The notes beneath the pieces were generated by a model. It saw only the letters and a list, made by a program, of their open reading frames with translations. It made no database searches and was not told the origin of the DNA. DNA of 64,000 bases from Gordionus sp. m RMFG-2023 (taxonomy: Eukaryota > Nematomorpha > Gordioida > Chordodea > Parachordodidae): NCBI RefSeq assembly GCF_954871325.1, contig NC_088777.1, forward strand, positions 20,065,366 through 20,129,365, read 5' to 3'. The position numbers and the translations under genes were made by a program. Positions within the stretch are counted from its first letter, which is position 1, and every line of letters starts with the position of its first letter. Shown in pieces: positions 15,301 to 30,300 of the stretch.

Positions 15301-18300
15301 AATGTTTTCTTTAATAATCACTTAATACCGATTTTTCCTCTATGGTGAGTTTATTTGAGATATTTTTTGTTTACCTTAATATAATCGTATTTTGGTGAAG
15401 TAATATTTTTTATTTTCTTTTAGCAAAGAAAAACGGATGAGCTTAAACTTTAGGTATTTAGACTGTTCTCATAGGGTTATGATTTTTAGGGTAACACAAG
15501 AAGTATTTATCTTTTTTTAAAATTTCAAATATAATAAAAAAAATTGTTAAATAATAATTTGCAAATTCAAAAAACTGATATACATCTTTACTAGTGACTA
15601 CTAAAAATAGTAGGATAATATAAAGAAAAATTATGGAAATATTTTTAGACAATTTAAATAAATATTATATTTTGTCGATCAAAATATATGATGAACGCAG
15701 AATAATGATTGCGCTAAATTATATAATCGTTTTTTAATGAATTTTTTTTATAAGAACTACTAGAAAAGACTGGTGAATCTCACACTAATAATAGAAACAT
15801 GACGACATTTATAAACTATTCTTTGACCAATAAAACTTTACTCCCTACGAATTCTTCTGACTCCATCGAACAACCCCATTCCCCAAATTTACCCCGAAAC
15901 GATTCTCAGCCATCCATATGTAACGGAATGCATGATAAGAACATAAGTAATAAAAGACGATCGACCGAGGAGATAAATTTGGAAGATGCCTGTCTACTTT
16001 CCGACTTGTTCTATCTGCCATTCGAGCACGGACCAGCCGGACAAGAATTGCTGGACGAATTTCACTGGCTCAAATCTAACGCACTCTCTTTTTTAACCGA
16101 TTTTAAAGATATTGGACTGGGAGAAGATTCTGAAATTTTTAAGGAAAACGACATTGGTAACAGAAACCTACCTATTAACGTTAAACAAGAGGGCGGTAAC
16201 GATAAAAATGTGGATGATAACAATAGATATGGCCCTAGTGGAAGCAAGGAGAAGCCTAGAATAAGGAAATGGACCACCTACTTCAGGGCTAAAAAGAAAG
16301 GAGGAGAAATTGATACCACAGTTAAAAATGAAGGTATAATTGTTGATAACCTATAGTTATATTATTTTAGTTTTGATTTAATCGTATGCACTTGGCAACA
16401 TCTCTTAGATAAGGGGTATGACCTACCTTAAAATCTTTAGATTTCTGGTTAGTTGTGTACATCACTAACTTAAATAATAATATAAATTATCTATTTTAAA
16501 CATTGTCAAAAATTTTATTCCATATTTTTTTTAAATTGTTTGGTATTTTAGATACCTTTATTTATTTTTTTACTTCTTAAAGCAGATACCACTAAATCCG
16601 ACTCCCATCCCATTACATTAGACCAGTCTACACATAAAAACCTTAAAAATATGCCTACATCTGCACTGAATAACGAATGGACCGAAAGGGCGCAAGCTTT
16701 CGACAATAGATGCAAGACCATCATATCTTTATGCACAAAAATGATCAAGGTTATTGTGATTTTTATATTATTAGTTATTTGTTTCAATTCCTCATATACA
16801 ATTTTGATGAGGTATTTTTTTTATTTTGCTCTTTTTAAAATATATCTAAAGTTGGCTGAACAAATTAGAAGCACTCACCCTAAGATCTATGCCAATATTT
16901 CATGTATTAATTTAATACGTATGAAGACTAACCAATAAAGTAACTGGGTCATTCCATTAATCAACCAGTGTTTCATACGACCATCTCAAAAATGAATGAA
17001 ACTTGGCTCTTATTATTTCATTAAAAGGCAAAAGATGGATGGTGATAGTCCTTGGGGATGTAAAAAAGATTATCTCCTCAGTAATTTTTCATTTTTTTAG
17101 TAATATATCTAACCACCAAAAATCGTCACAAACACATGTTACGAATCCTTTAATATCAACAAAAGGCAAATTTTCGGCATTTAAGATAATGTTAATCTTA
17201 AGGTCCTCTGCCTATGAATAAAATTTCGATTTAATTTCACTTAAACTCAAAGAAAATACAGCATATATTTCCAGAGTTCCTGAAATGAGGCAAGCTAAAT
17301 TGATCTTTCTCGTAGTTTAATCTCTTTTAAATCGTATTGTTCGTTAAAATTTAGTGATGGCATGTTTTGTTCTACAAACTGATATAAATCCACTGTTGTT
17401 AAAATATGTCTGGAATTGGTGCAATGAAGGCTTGAACGTGCTCCAAATCTCTTTAATATCCCTCCAAGGCCGTCGCATCGCCTATACTATGAAATATAGC
17501 TAAAAATGCCATTCGCTATATATATTATTTTAGATTTTTAAAAATAATAAAAATTTAAATAAAATTAAAAAACAAAAGGACGCTCTCGATTTTTTTGATT
17601 AAATAGTTAAATATAAAGGTAATAAACGAATATCAACACCCAAAATAATCCCTTCTCAACATTTTTCATTTTTACTAAAAATAAGATAACCCTTGGAATT
17701 TATTAAATATTTTTGATATTTTTTTAATGTATTTTAAGGGCTATAATAATTTTTGACTTTAGTATTTAATTTCAATTGAAATTTTATGAAATCACGCATT
17801 ACGCGATTAACTGAAGTTGGATACGATGACCAAAATGACAGCTAAGTCTGGTCCCCCACTCCCAATCTTTGACAATCCCGGACCACCGAACTCCGTCGAT
17901 CCCTCCCCCTCTCCGATAGTTGAACAGCCAATGATCGTGGCTTCAACCATTTCAATAATTTTATAATTTAGTAGCGGCAGCATAGAAGTAGTTAGAAATC
18001 TGCAAAGTACGGTACGTTAAGAATTTTTGCACAAGTTGCCTGGCACGGTTCGTTATAATTTTACAAAAAATTCTCCGCGATAAATTTTTTTGAAACAATT
18101 TTCCTGCTATTGCATTTTTTAATATGTCAATTAAGACTATTATATCTATCCTCTATGGCTATCTATTTCTACAATTTTTTTATAGATCAATTGTGTTCGA
18201 TATTTTTAGTTGGATCATAGAATAGATAACTTGTTTAATTTTTAGTAAATTTACTTTACTGTATTATTTATAGATTTAGTATTTGACAACTCTTAAAATA

Positions 18301-21300
18301 CAAAAAATAATCATATCTTAATTTATTTTCAAATAGTATAATCAAAATATTTGCTTAAAATTAAATAATATATGGTCCCACGTCATTACAGAGAATGTAT
18401 TTTACAGAGAAAACAAAAATAGAGAATGCACTTATAGAGAAAACAATTATAAATGTCGAATAGAATGACATTTATAGAGAAAACAATTATAGAGAATATT
18501 TTATAAAGAGTTTTATTTAAAGGATATGATAATTTTATAAAAAATTTCATATCTATATAATATAAAACATTTTTGTGTAATTTAAGCTCTGCATAGTCAT
18601 AGGGGAAAAATTACAGTATTTGAAAAATATTAAATATTAGAATGACCTTATATAAGCGAATAATAGGGTAGTTTTTATTGTTATAAAATTATTACAATCG
18701 GCACAAATTGATTATCTTTGTATAAGGTTTTTCGATTATTAGAAAAATTAATAGTAGGACAAAATTTTGGCATGGTTTGTGAGGAATTCGCGAAATTTAT
18801 TTTTAAAGTTAAGAATATAAAATAAAATAGATAGTGTTGTTAAAAGTTACTTTGGCAATGTAACTTGTAATTAGTTAAGTTAGTAGTTAAATTGGGAAAT
18901 ATAACTAGTTACGGTTACTAGTTTCCTTTTTTAAATATAACTAGTCACTAGTTACAATTATTTTTCATAAGTAACTAGCAATAGTTACTTTATAAAATAT
19001 TAATAGAGCGCATCATTGAGATAAAAATTAGATGAATCATAAAACCATTATCCCCACTATTTATGTTCTGATGACATCATGTGCCAAAAAGATTACGTTA
19101 ATATTTTCAATCAAATTAACCAAATTTTTTTAAATCGTAAATTCATCATGATCGACTTTGAATAGCAGCGTTATCTGCTTTTAAACAGTCGTTTCTACTG
19201 AATGCAATGCGCGGATGCCTGTTTCATATGTCGCAAAGCATATGGCCCACGGTTTAAAAAAATCAGCTAATTTGCAATACATACAAAACAAACAAATTTT
19301 GCTATGTACATAAAAATGTTAAAGTCACTAGCATATGTACCATTTGAGGATGTAATTCATGGATTCGAGGGATTATGTGCCTCTGAATTCTATCAAGAAA
19401 ATAGGGATATTCTCGCCCCACTGATATACTTTGAAGAGATGTGGATTGGAAAAATGATAGCGATGGAGAGGAGATCGCCAAGCTTTCGCATTTCTCAATG
19501 GAATTGCTACGAATCGACACTATATCGTGAACCGAATATCAATAATTCAATAGAAGGCTTATCGAAGTTTTTCGTCTCATATAAGCTCCCATCATTATAA
19601 AAAGTTAGTAAATTATATTATAAATTTTAAAAGCATTTTCATTTTAAGCTATCAAAGATGATGGTATCCTGAATTAGGACAATTGGCTCCACTGTCAATG
19701 AAAAATTATCGCGAAAGATCCAAAAGGATTTTTCTAATTGTTGTAGATGTTTATTCAAGAACCATGCTGGATTATTTAAGGGCTTTATCCCACAATATAT
19801 TAATTCAATTATATAATTGTATTTTTTATATTGGTATATTATTTATACTGTTTATTTCGATTTATTAACAATAAAATTTTATTTGATATTTCGAAATAAA
19901 TATTGCTAAGCTCTTATTTAGTAGATTATCTAGGTTTATTTTATAAAAACTTCATATACAAATGATATTAATCATATTCTTTATAAAATAATTCTCAAAA
20001 TACATTCTCTATAAAATTATTCTCTATAAAATCATTTTCTATAAAATCATTTTCTATAAAATCATTTTCTATAAAATCATTTTCTATAAAATCATTCTCT
20101 GTAAAATACATTCTCTATAAAATAATTCTCTATAAACGACATTCTCTATAATTGTTTTCTCTGTAATGGTTTCTCTGTAATGACGGGATACCAAAAAATA
20201 TATTAAGATTTTAATCCAGGTCCTACATAATTTTTTATGTTGAGCACTAAATGTTCGGCACTTACGAGCAGAGCTTTGCAGATCTCTAGTAGCTTGATAA
20301 TACAAATAAATTATGCACCTTTTATCACCAAATGGGATTAAATTTTTTAGTATAATTTAGTACATGTTTTTTATGGAGGGAAGATAATTACTGATAAATT
20401 TTCCCACTATATAGTTACCCGGAGAAGTTATTATTAATTCGAAAAATAAGATACTATAATAATTAGTAAACATGTTAGTAATCTCTTCAATTTATAAATT
20501 CAAGGTCCGTAACAAAGCCGTTCTTTTCGAATTTTTCCCTTACGTATGGGACCTCAAAGGGGTTTTGACCTTGGTTAGAGGATTCCTAAGCTGGTTAGCT
20601 TTAGGAATATTTCCCACCAGGCCCCTTACTTCCGCTACCCTCAATGGTTCACCTTTTTTTTGCAATACTTCCAGCACTTACAACGCCTTCACGTCATACG
20701 GTAATGATTAATTTATAATAATTCTCACAAAAAATTTAAATTAGACCGATTTTATAAAACTTATTATATGACTAATTAGATTCACTGTCCCTCCCTCCTT
20801 CGCCCCCATCACAAAACCTTTCTTCTGCAAACGCTTATAATAGATCTACTCGCTCATCCGTCTTTATCAAACATTTATCAGAATTGTTGGAAGAGAGATA
20901 CTCTTGGAACGCATATTACGGTAAAGGATTTTCTATAGTTGCTAAGTCCACTTATTCCACTATAAACAGTTTTGCTTACGGCACTGCTGCCACAAATGCC
21001 GCCACGAATCATAATTCTAACGCTATAATAACGAACATCAATAACGACCCTAAAAGTACTTATTTATTACCTAACTCCAACCCTTCAGACAATTTTGAAA
21101 ATTTGTTTAGTCCCAACGATAATAGTACTAAATACGACATGTCTAACCGTAACGCCAAAGAAGAAGGTAGTTTAATTGAGAAAGGGGAGATGGGACTGGA
21201 TATAAAAATCGATCATAATGAATCTAACACACACATTGAAAAACAGAAAGGAAGTGATAAAAGTATGTCCAGTAATACGAAATGGGAATCAGGCTCGATA

Positions 21301-24300
21301 GATGAAAAGGAAATTAGTGATAACGGAAAAGATAAACGTGCAAATGTTATAAACAATGATAATCACTTTGACGAAAAAAACGATGATTCCATAATCGCAA
21401 ATATTGTAAATAGTGTACCGATAAGAGCAGAAAATCACGATTATAACCAAGCGTCGAAAATGGTCATCGAGGAAACTGCCGGTATCTATTTTAGTTTGTA
21501 ATATCGAGAACGAATTTTAAACGTTATTCCTAAAAAAAATTTATTTATTTAAATTAAAATGAATTTTAAAAAATTATTTATACATCTTGATTATTCCGAA
21601 TATCACGATTTCAAAAAGAGTATCTGGATAATTTGAGCAAATGTTATAAATTAGTGTTCAAATTAGATGAATTTTACTTTTATCCTATATTATTGTTATT
21701 TTATATAAAGCAGATCATATAGTTCTTCTTTTTCTACCTCGTTTAATGACTTTTTTCCAGTTTTACCAGGGTAAACCAGTTTCCCCTAACACCCCTTTTC
21801 TCCACTTTTTACATTCCTATCGCCATTTGTATAACTTATTCTCATGTCATTTTTATTACTGTCATTACGTTTTCGTTAGTCTTTCTGAGGCCTATCACAT
21901 TACTTCCATCGAAGTGCATCTTTTCATCCAATCACCTTTTGTTCAACATGCCCAAATCACTTCATTTTATTCTTTGCTTCTATCCGATCGCTTCTATTGA
22001 TACCCCAAACAGTCATCTAGCCACTTATCTCCATTCTTTCCAATTTAGCTTTGCCTGCTACTTTTATTTTCCACTTTCGTCACCGCATATTATTCTGCAT
22101 CTCACACAGCTTACATAAACTTTTCCTCTCAACTTATACATTTTTATTTGTTGGAATATCTTGTGAGACTTTTTCCATGCATATCTGGCCCTTGCAATAA
22201 CAGCAGAATCAACATTTCCATCTACATTCAGCATGTCACCCTAATAAAACTTTTACACTTTTCCCAAAAGGAGCTCCATATCATTTTCTTATAAACTACT
22301 CTTATCTACATTATCATTCTTATGATCCCTTTCACGCATGTTCTAAATACAATGTGCTTGCTTTCACTAGGCTTCCACTCTCATTACATCTTTTGGGCAT
22401 TCACATCCTTCTCACACAAACCAAGTGCCTGGTTCATTCTTATTTCCTCATTCTTTGCCTCCAATCATTTTACTCTTTCTTTCATTCACTTTTAAACCTT
22501 TTGCTTCCGCCATCTGGCATATGATTAATTTAGTCTTTTAACTCAGCTCATTAAAATAGACAAGTTCTATGGTATTCCTCTACGTACTTCTCTCTTTACC
22601 ATCCTTACTACAGTGGCATAACTAGGATTTATCTAGGGGATTGGGTTACAAAATTTTTTATTCCCAGAAACTTTGATATCTTTTTTTTAATTTTTCCGTG
22701 ATTATTTTTATTTTGCTTTTTTAAAATATGTAACATCTGTATATCATCTCCCGTTAACGTTGACTGAAAAATTGAAATCACTAATTCTATATAAGCAGTA
22801 AAGAAAAAATTGATCATGCCAGAATGGAAAAGAAAAACTACATATCTGGTTTTCGTTAATATTTAATGCCTGACGAGCTATTGATTCCTTAATCAGTTTT
22901 GCACGCCACAAAAGAGAAACCGAGTTATAAACCTTTATGGAGGTATCTTAAGGCGAGCATCCCAGGAACTGGAATAAAATCTTCCCTCTCATTTATATAT
23001 ATGTGAATATTCTTATTTTCGTAATATTAAAAATATGTCAAATTTAATTAAATTTTTAAGTGAGATAAATTTATATAGAACTATTTTTGCTTTTCCTTAA
23101 AATTATATATATCTATATTATCATTGTTTATATATTATGTTTATTCAAATAAACTGCTTATTATCTAGTATTTGATTTAATAGTCCTAACTTAGTACCTC
23201 CAATATAGCATACACCTTTTTAGAATTTTTAAATAATATACTCTATTTTTAATGTAAAATTCAAAAAATTTCCACCCCATATCCACACGAACGCATATTT
23301 ATTATTTTTAAATAAAAAAATAATATTAAAAATTTCACCGTTTCAGTGACTTACCCTAATCAGTAAGGGTATGCTGTGTAGAAGAAACATTTAGTTAGTA
23401 ATAAATAATTAGATTCGGGTTAACAAATATATTGATGTATTATCTTAAGTCAATGCTTTCAATCAAAATATTCCACTACCAGCGTCGACTCCCGAATACC
23501 TTTCGAACATCATACCAGATACTACTATTCAAAAATCCGTAAACAGCGTTGACTTTACGTCTCCCACCATTGGATGTGACAATAATTTAAACAATCCGAA
23601 TAACTTGATAATTAATTCGTCATTATGTCCCGTTAATCCAAATCCAACTGGTATTTTACCCGTAGCCAATAATTTCGCAAGTTCCAATACCGTGTCTGAA
23701 CCGGCTATCATAAGAGGAGGGTTGCAGGCCGAATTTCACAGAATGTTGCCACTTGATACATGCATTGACCTTTTCTGTCACAGGCCTCCTTACCCTCCCA
23801 TCAAGACAACTTATACCATAAGGCCTTATAATAGTTTGACCGATGAAGTACAATATTATATTTATTAGATATATAGAAAGCATTAAATATGCTTATGAAA
23901 TATGTTCATTCTTCAATAAAAGGTTACTAGATACCAGAGTTGTTAAAGTATCTAGATACTGTATCTAGATATAAAAATGTAGTATCTGTATCTGTATCAA
24001 GATAGATTTTTTAGAAAGGTATCTGTATCTAGATATTTTTTTAGAGGTATCTGTATCTGTTTTTAGATACTTTTTAAGATACATTTTATATACCCCTTTT
24101 TTTATTGTAAATAAAAATATTTGACTGTAAAATTTATTTTATTTCATATGAGCTTATGAAATAAATAAATAAATATATATTATATATTAATATTTATTAA
24201 TACTATAATAAAGAATTATATATACATAAAATATTAAAACTTATATATAAAAAATATATATAAATATTCATTAATTTAAATATTATGTCCGAGTTTATCA

Positions 24301-27300
24301 ATAAACCATACAAATTTTAATATTACAATATGGAAATGGTAAATTTTATTTTATAACTAAATTTTTAAGTTTATATATTTATTTAGATCTATATCGATGA
24401 AGAAGAGGAAGCAACAAGTTCTATTGCTTTACCATTGCCAAATTGAGCATATTTTAAAATAATATCTCAAAACAAAGAAAACAATTAATTCTCTGATGGT
24501 AAAAGGTTTGCCGTGTCTACCTAAAAATACAAAAATATCCGTCAGTATGACTTCAACGTGCAATATCGTGAAGCACATAAGGGTATAGATATTATATATT
24601 TAAAATTCTAATTAAAATTTTAAGAGAAAATATCCAACCTTGTTAACAAAAATAAAAAAGGGGAAGGAAAATAAAATACTAAAGAAAATATTGGCAAGGC
24701 TCATCCTCCAATAATATTTTTGCTAAAAGACCTTTGACTTTAACTCAAGGCACTTTAGATGATTTAATTATTGCTTTTATTATAGATGGCATGCAGCCAT
24801 TATAAAAGAAAACAATTGATACAAAGATTAGCTGGTGAATTATCAAAGTCATCAACTGACTGCAAGCAAATAACCTGCCAAAAAAAACAAATAATTTAAT
24901 TTCAGATTTTTTCAGTACCCTACAGCAGATATAATTTCTAATAATGATTTAAATTTTGATAATCAACAAATTTTAAATAACTTTTTCAAAAATAAATGTA
25001 GAGATTTTAGCATTTTTAAAGAACTGATATAAAATTGTTATTTATTAAATATAACACTACAATTCCTTCAAGCGCCCCTGTGGAAAGACTATTTAGTGTT
25101 GCTAAAAATGTCTTCACAGATAAACGAGGATGCCTAAATGATCAAAATTTTGAAAATATTTTATTACTGAAATCTAATAATTATTTAATCATATATTTTC
25201 ATATATTATATTAAAATTATAATTTTAGTTATATTCTGATAAATGTTATATCGCGTCAATAAATTTTTAGCTCATTTCATGAATTTTCACAATATAATAT
25301 TAATTTAGGTTTATGCAAACCTATAAGAGCATAATAAATGTATCTGTATAATAAATGTATCTGTATACAGATACATTTAAAAATTGTATCTGTATCTTGA
25401 TAACTTTTTAGACGCTGTATCTGTATCTAGATAACTTTTGAGACTATGTATCTGTATCTGTATCTAGATCCATTTAAAAAGTATCTTTTAACAACTCTGC
25501 TAGATACATTCATTTTGAGAAAGAATAATTGTAAACAATCACCAACCCGGCTAAGGCCTATAATTTTAAAACATGGGCATGGCTCAAAATTTTTTATAAA
25601 AAAACCCTGGCCTTGTAATAGGTAATCTTTAAATCTCTGATTTGTTTATTATACATGATATAGGTATTTAAAATTCGGCCCACCCAGGTTTAAAAATTTA
25701 AGTCCCGGCCCGAGTTTGTAAAAAAAATATAGGAATTGGTTTAATTATTTTTAAATAAAATTTACGGCCATTTCACCCGGGCCTGAAAGTCTCTGATCTA
25801 TAGCATATATTATACATTTTTCATATGCCCCCCCCCCTCCCATCGAAAATTAAATATAAATATTTTATTTTGTAACTATCGCAAATGTTAAAAAATGAAT
25901 AATTAAAAGATAACTCTTGCTAGAAACAGAGTTTGATTTTGAAAAATGGAAAGTATTTCTGATGATATTTTGTGAGTGATGGTAAATAATTGTTATATTG
26001 CAGGGATGTGAACCCGGACCCTGAACCCTCCCCAACCCTCGTATAATTGGCTGTACCCGGACCCTTTTTAAAAGTGGAGGGTCCAAAGGTTCTAGATTTC
26101 ATAAAAAATATAATTTTTATTAACTTTTTTTCGTGGAATCATTCTTCGCGTTTTTCTTTCAACTTACTTTCTGGACTTCCATTTTATTTAGAGATTGATA
26201 TCATAAATTATTTTCTAGTGTGTAATAGTATTTTATTATGTAAATATATTAATAGATTTCCCCATAAATATATATTGCATCAGATGTGCAGCTTATACTG
26301 CTATTAATGATTGCCTAAAAAATTATCACTTTAAAACTATCATTGATAAAGCAGGGATGTTGCAAAATTTTTAAGAATCCTCACAATTGTAGGAATATTA
26401 AAATCAACGAAAAGGTCAATGGCAATATTAGTTTGCACAACACGTTGGTCCTCCTTTATATGATGCTAGAACGATTATTAAGTTTGAAAGATTTCTGTAA
26501 TGATTTTATTATAGGAGTAAATGAAGTCATTTTGTCGGAAGATGATTGGTGCCAAATAAAGGACCTTACTAGTGTATTAGTTCCTTTAAAAATAACAGCA
26601 CCAAGATTACAATCAGAACATTTATGTTTAACTGATTTTTATGGCATATTGATTAGATGCCAATTAGATTTTGAAATATTTACTAGTTATTTTTTATACG
26701 AAATATTAGAAAACATTAAAATTCGAGAGCAACAATATTTGCACAATAGTGTTGTATACGCTTCTATATATTTAGACCCTCGATATTAAGTTTTATTGAG
26801 TATTGAGCAAAAACAAATGGCTAAAGACCATCTTAAGGATTTATAGCATACGCAAAACTCCATTATTTACAACATATTGGAGACTACGATAATAATACCA
26901 ACTGGTTGTAATGATAATAATAATATTGATAGCAACATTGATAATCTTGAAATTTTACTTTTGAAAAAAAATCAAATTATCAACTGATAGAGGAGGATCA
27001 AAAAATGCCTATTACATCTTTGATAGAAAAGTTCTCAGAAGTTAAGAAAATAAATAAGGATACAAAATTCTTCAATATATTCAGAATTATATATCTTGTC
27101 TAGAATGGCTGTACCGGCCACACAAATACAGTAATTTATGTAATATAATATAAAGATAACTCTATTTTTGCTAAGCGTAGAACGTGGATTTTCCTCTTTG
27201 AAATATATATTCTAATTTACGTGGAAATCTCAAGGATGATATTTTGCAAGATAATAAAACATTTAAAATATAAATTATTTCATTTTAGAGATTTTTTATG

Positions 27301-30300
27301 TTCCCTGAACCCGGACCCTTTATAAATTTTATTACTGTACCAGGACCTGGACCCTTTTTTTTGTTGAAGGGTTCACATCCCTGGTAATTTGATATCATGA
27401 GAAAAATAGAATAATATAATTTATCAAAAGAACAAATTATATAGCTCTAGGCAGAGTTGGGCAGGTCCTCCGAAAAAAGAATTTAGATACAGATACAGAT
27501 TCTTTGTGAAAAAATGAATCTTAGCTATAGATACTAGTATCTTTTTCAAAATATCAAAAAGATACAAGATAAAAGATACTTTTATCTTTTGCCTAATTAG
27601 AATATCTTAAATACAAGATACTTTTAAATTATCATTATCAATTAAATTAGAATAGTTTATAAAATACAGTTTTTATTATTTATTTGTGAAGAACATAACA
27701 TACGCATATAATAAGAATGAATATTTATAATAATTAATAAAATATTTAATGATGAGTTAATAATAATAATCAGACATTTTAATATTCGTAATAGCCCATT
27801 CTTAGCATATAGGGAAGGGAGACTAGTATTTTTAATGGGAGTTGAAATATTAATTTGCAAAAGAGTATTTAAAATAGATTCATTATTTTATAAGATAGTC
27901 AAATTTTTCAAATAATTTTTCATTAGATACTTAACATTTTCCAAAACTAAATTACCTTTCAAATGGAGCTGATTAAAGTATTGAAGTATTATATTTATAA
28001 AAAATTTTCTTAATGAAAGGATAATAATAAGTATTTATAATGTATTTCGACTTTCTTTAATATAATTTAAAACCTCCGGTTCAATGTTATTTGTATTATT
28101 GAACTCAGCATGTTTCACCAATAAAATAATAATCATCATTTGGTTATTAGATGTTAAATCTATCGGTGTTATAGTTTGAGTGATTATATACTCTTGTACT
28201 ACATTTAGGGCTTCTTTTATTAATATATTGAAAGTATTTATTTTTATCATCTGACTTAATCCAATATGGATGTGATATTGTTGTCAAAAAAGCCTCATTA
28301 TATTCAAATCATAGGAAAATATTTTTTATAATCTATTGCCCATACCACCTTAGGCAGCTTTTAATAAAGGTAGCAATATTTAAACTTGAATATTTAAGAT
28401 AACCTATGCCCCTTTTAACCACAAATAAATAATATACTTTAATATGTTTAACATAATTTATGTTTCACCATTTATCATTTTTTTGTTTATACAGGTTTTA
28501 CAACTAGTCTGTACATTGTCTTTTTTAAGTTTAATTTTTAAAAAATTTTAAGATTTGGATTTGATTCACGGGAACTTATTTCCATAATTTAAATTTCAGT
28601 ACCATGAGTGTTAATTATCCTAAAAATTAAAAAAACATTGCATAAATATAAAATATAATCTTTACGTATTTCGTTTTGGTATTGTTAGTTTTTATTTATC
28701 TACCTTAAATACAAGATTCTCGAAGAAAATAAGATATATACTGAGATATGTAAAATTTTAAATATGAATATTAAAAAGAATCTGTCTGTATCTTTTGTCA
28801 AGAAAATGAAAAAGATACTAGATTCTTTTCAGTATAAAAGATCTTATAACAGATACTAGATTCTTTTCAGAATAAAGGATCTTATAACAGATACTAGTAT
28901 CTTATTAAAAATGTCAAAAAGGAGTACAGGATACAAAAGTATCTTATATCTTAGATACAATCTATTTGCGGTACTACCCAACTCTGGCTCTAGGTTAGGA
29001 TACCCTACAGTCAACACATACTGGAATACATTTCAGGTTGATTTAAAAAATTAAGAGATTCATAATTCCTATGGATTCGGAATTGACACATATTTGTAAA
29101 AAGTTGACTTATATAGAGTAAAGTTAAAATGATTAGTTAAGGTAATATTTATAACTATCAAATCAGGATTTTTTATTTTCAATATTAAGAAATTTTATTG
29201 CTCTATTCATGCTAGGATGCCATATACAAAATTTGCCGTTTAACCTACGACGACGGAAAGGATGCGACTCATTGGTTCGCGGATCATATGGATTTACCTG
29301 GGGATTAGTAATGAAATTAATTTTCTTTTTTATGCTTGCATTTTTTAACGTATTTTAATATTTTTTACTTTAATCATTCTTCTCTTACACTTCTTTTTTT
29401 TACAAATCATTCTGACTTAATTGTTATATGAAAAGGTGAGAAAGCAATTAACTTGCGGGATTTTCTCCTTTTTTCATTTTAATATTATTCTCCATTTTAT
29501 CTCTCTTTTCTATCTTTTATTTCAATCTTATTTCTTACATTTCCTACATCTAATTTCTTCCATATTTTAAATTCTGACCTCGGCTCCTAGCATCAACGTA
29601 AATGATTTAGTGCTTTCTCGAGGCATACAGCTGAATTTTTATCCTTTTTCTCTCTATTTTTATTCATCTTTCATTTCGTTTCATTCAATTTATTTATATA
29701 CCTTTCCCTCTCCCATTTTTTTACACTATCAAATTTGTTTAATATTTTTAAGCCTAGCCTCAGCCTTTCTCACATTGACTCCTTCCACCTGTTTTGTCCT
29801 CGAGACCCAAGAGCATAATCAGCTTACAGGTTTCGCTCTTTGTGCACCGGATTCAAAAAAATTTCTCGATTGTTTTGAGATTTCTGTCCTTCCCCATGTG
29901 ACAGCCCGTTATTCTGGTCAATCATTAACCTCTATCTTTGCCCGCGATTCGCGTGATTTGTACGAAGTGACCAAAAATAGCGAAAATATGTTACTGAATA
30001 CGGAAAAAGGCGAAAAAGATGACACAGCTATGGATATACCTAGTCACGCTGAAGTAAATAATATGTATTATTTTATCTATTGTGGCTCTTTCTTTACAAA
30101 TCCAATCGTTAGTTTTTTATAGGCCTACTAATTTATAAAATTTGGTGATAAATTTTATATGATTTAAATATATCTTTTTCAGGACTTGATCAAAACAAGA
30201 TTCACCGATTACAAGAGGTACCTACCCTCCAAATTGCTTCAACATTATCCTTCGTTGGTCCAGTTTGCCTTTCTCCCAAGCGTAAACGATTTCAGTATAC

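Noticed and set aside
29610-29752. Hydrophobic N-terminal (signal-like) stretch before the OGA block at 29753
   Set aside because: It is intronic pyrimidine-rich sequence. Starting at 29753 after TTTTTAAG gives the phase needed and the family alignment.
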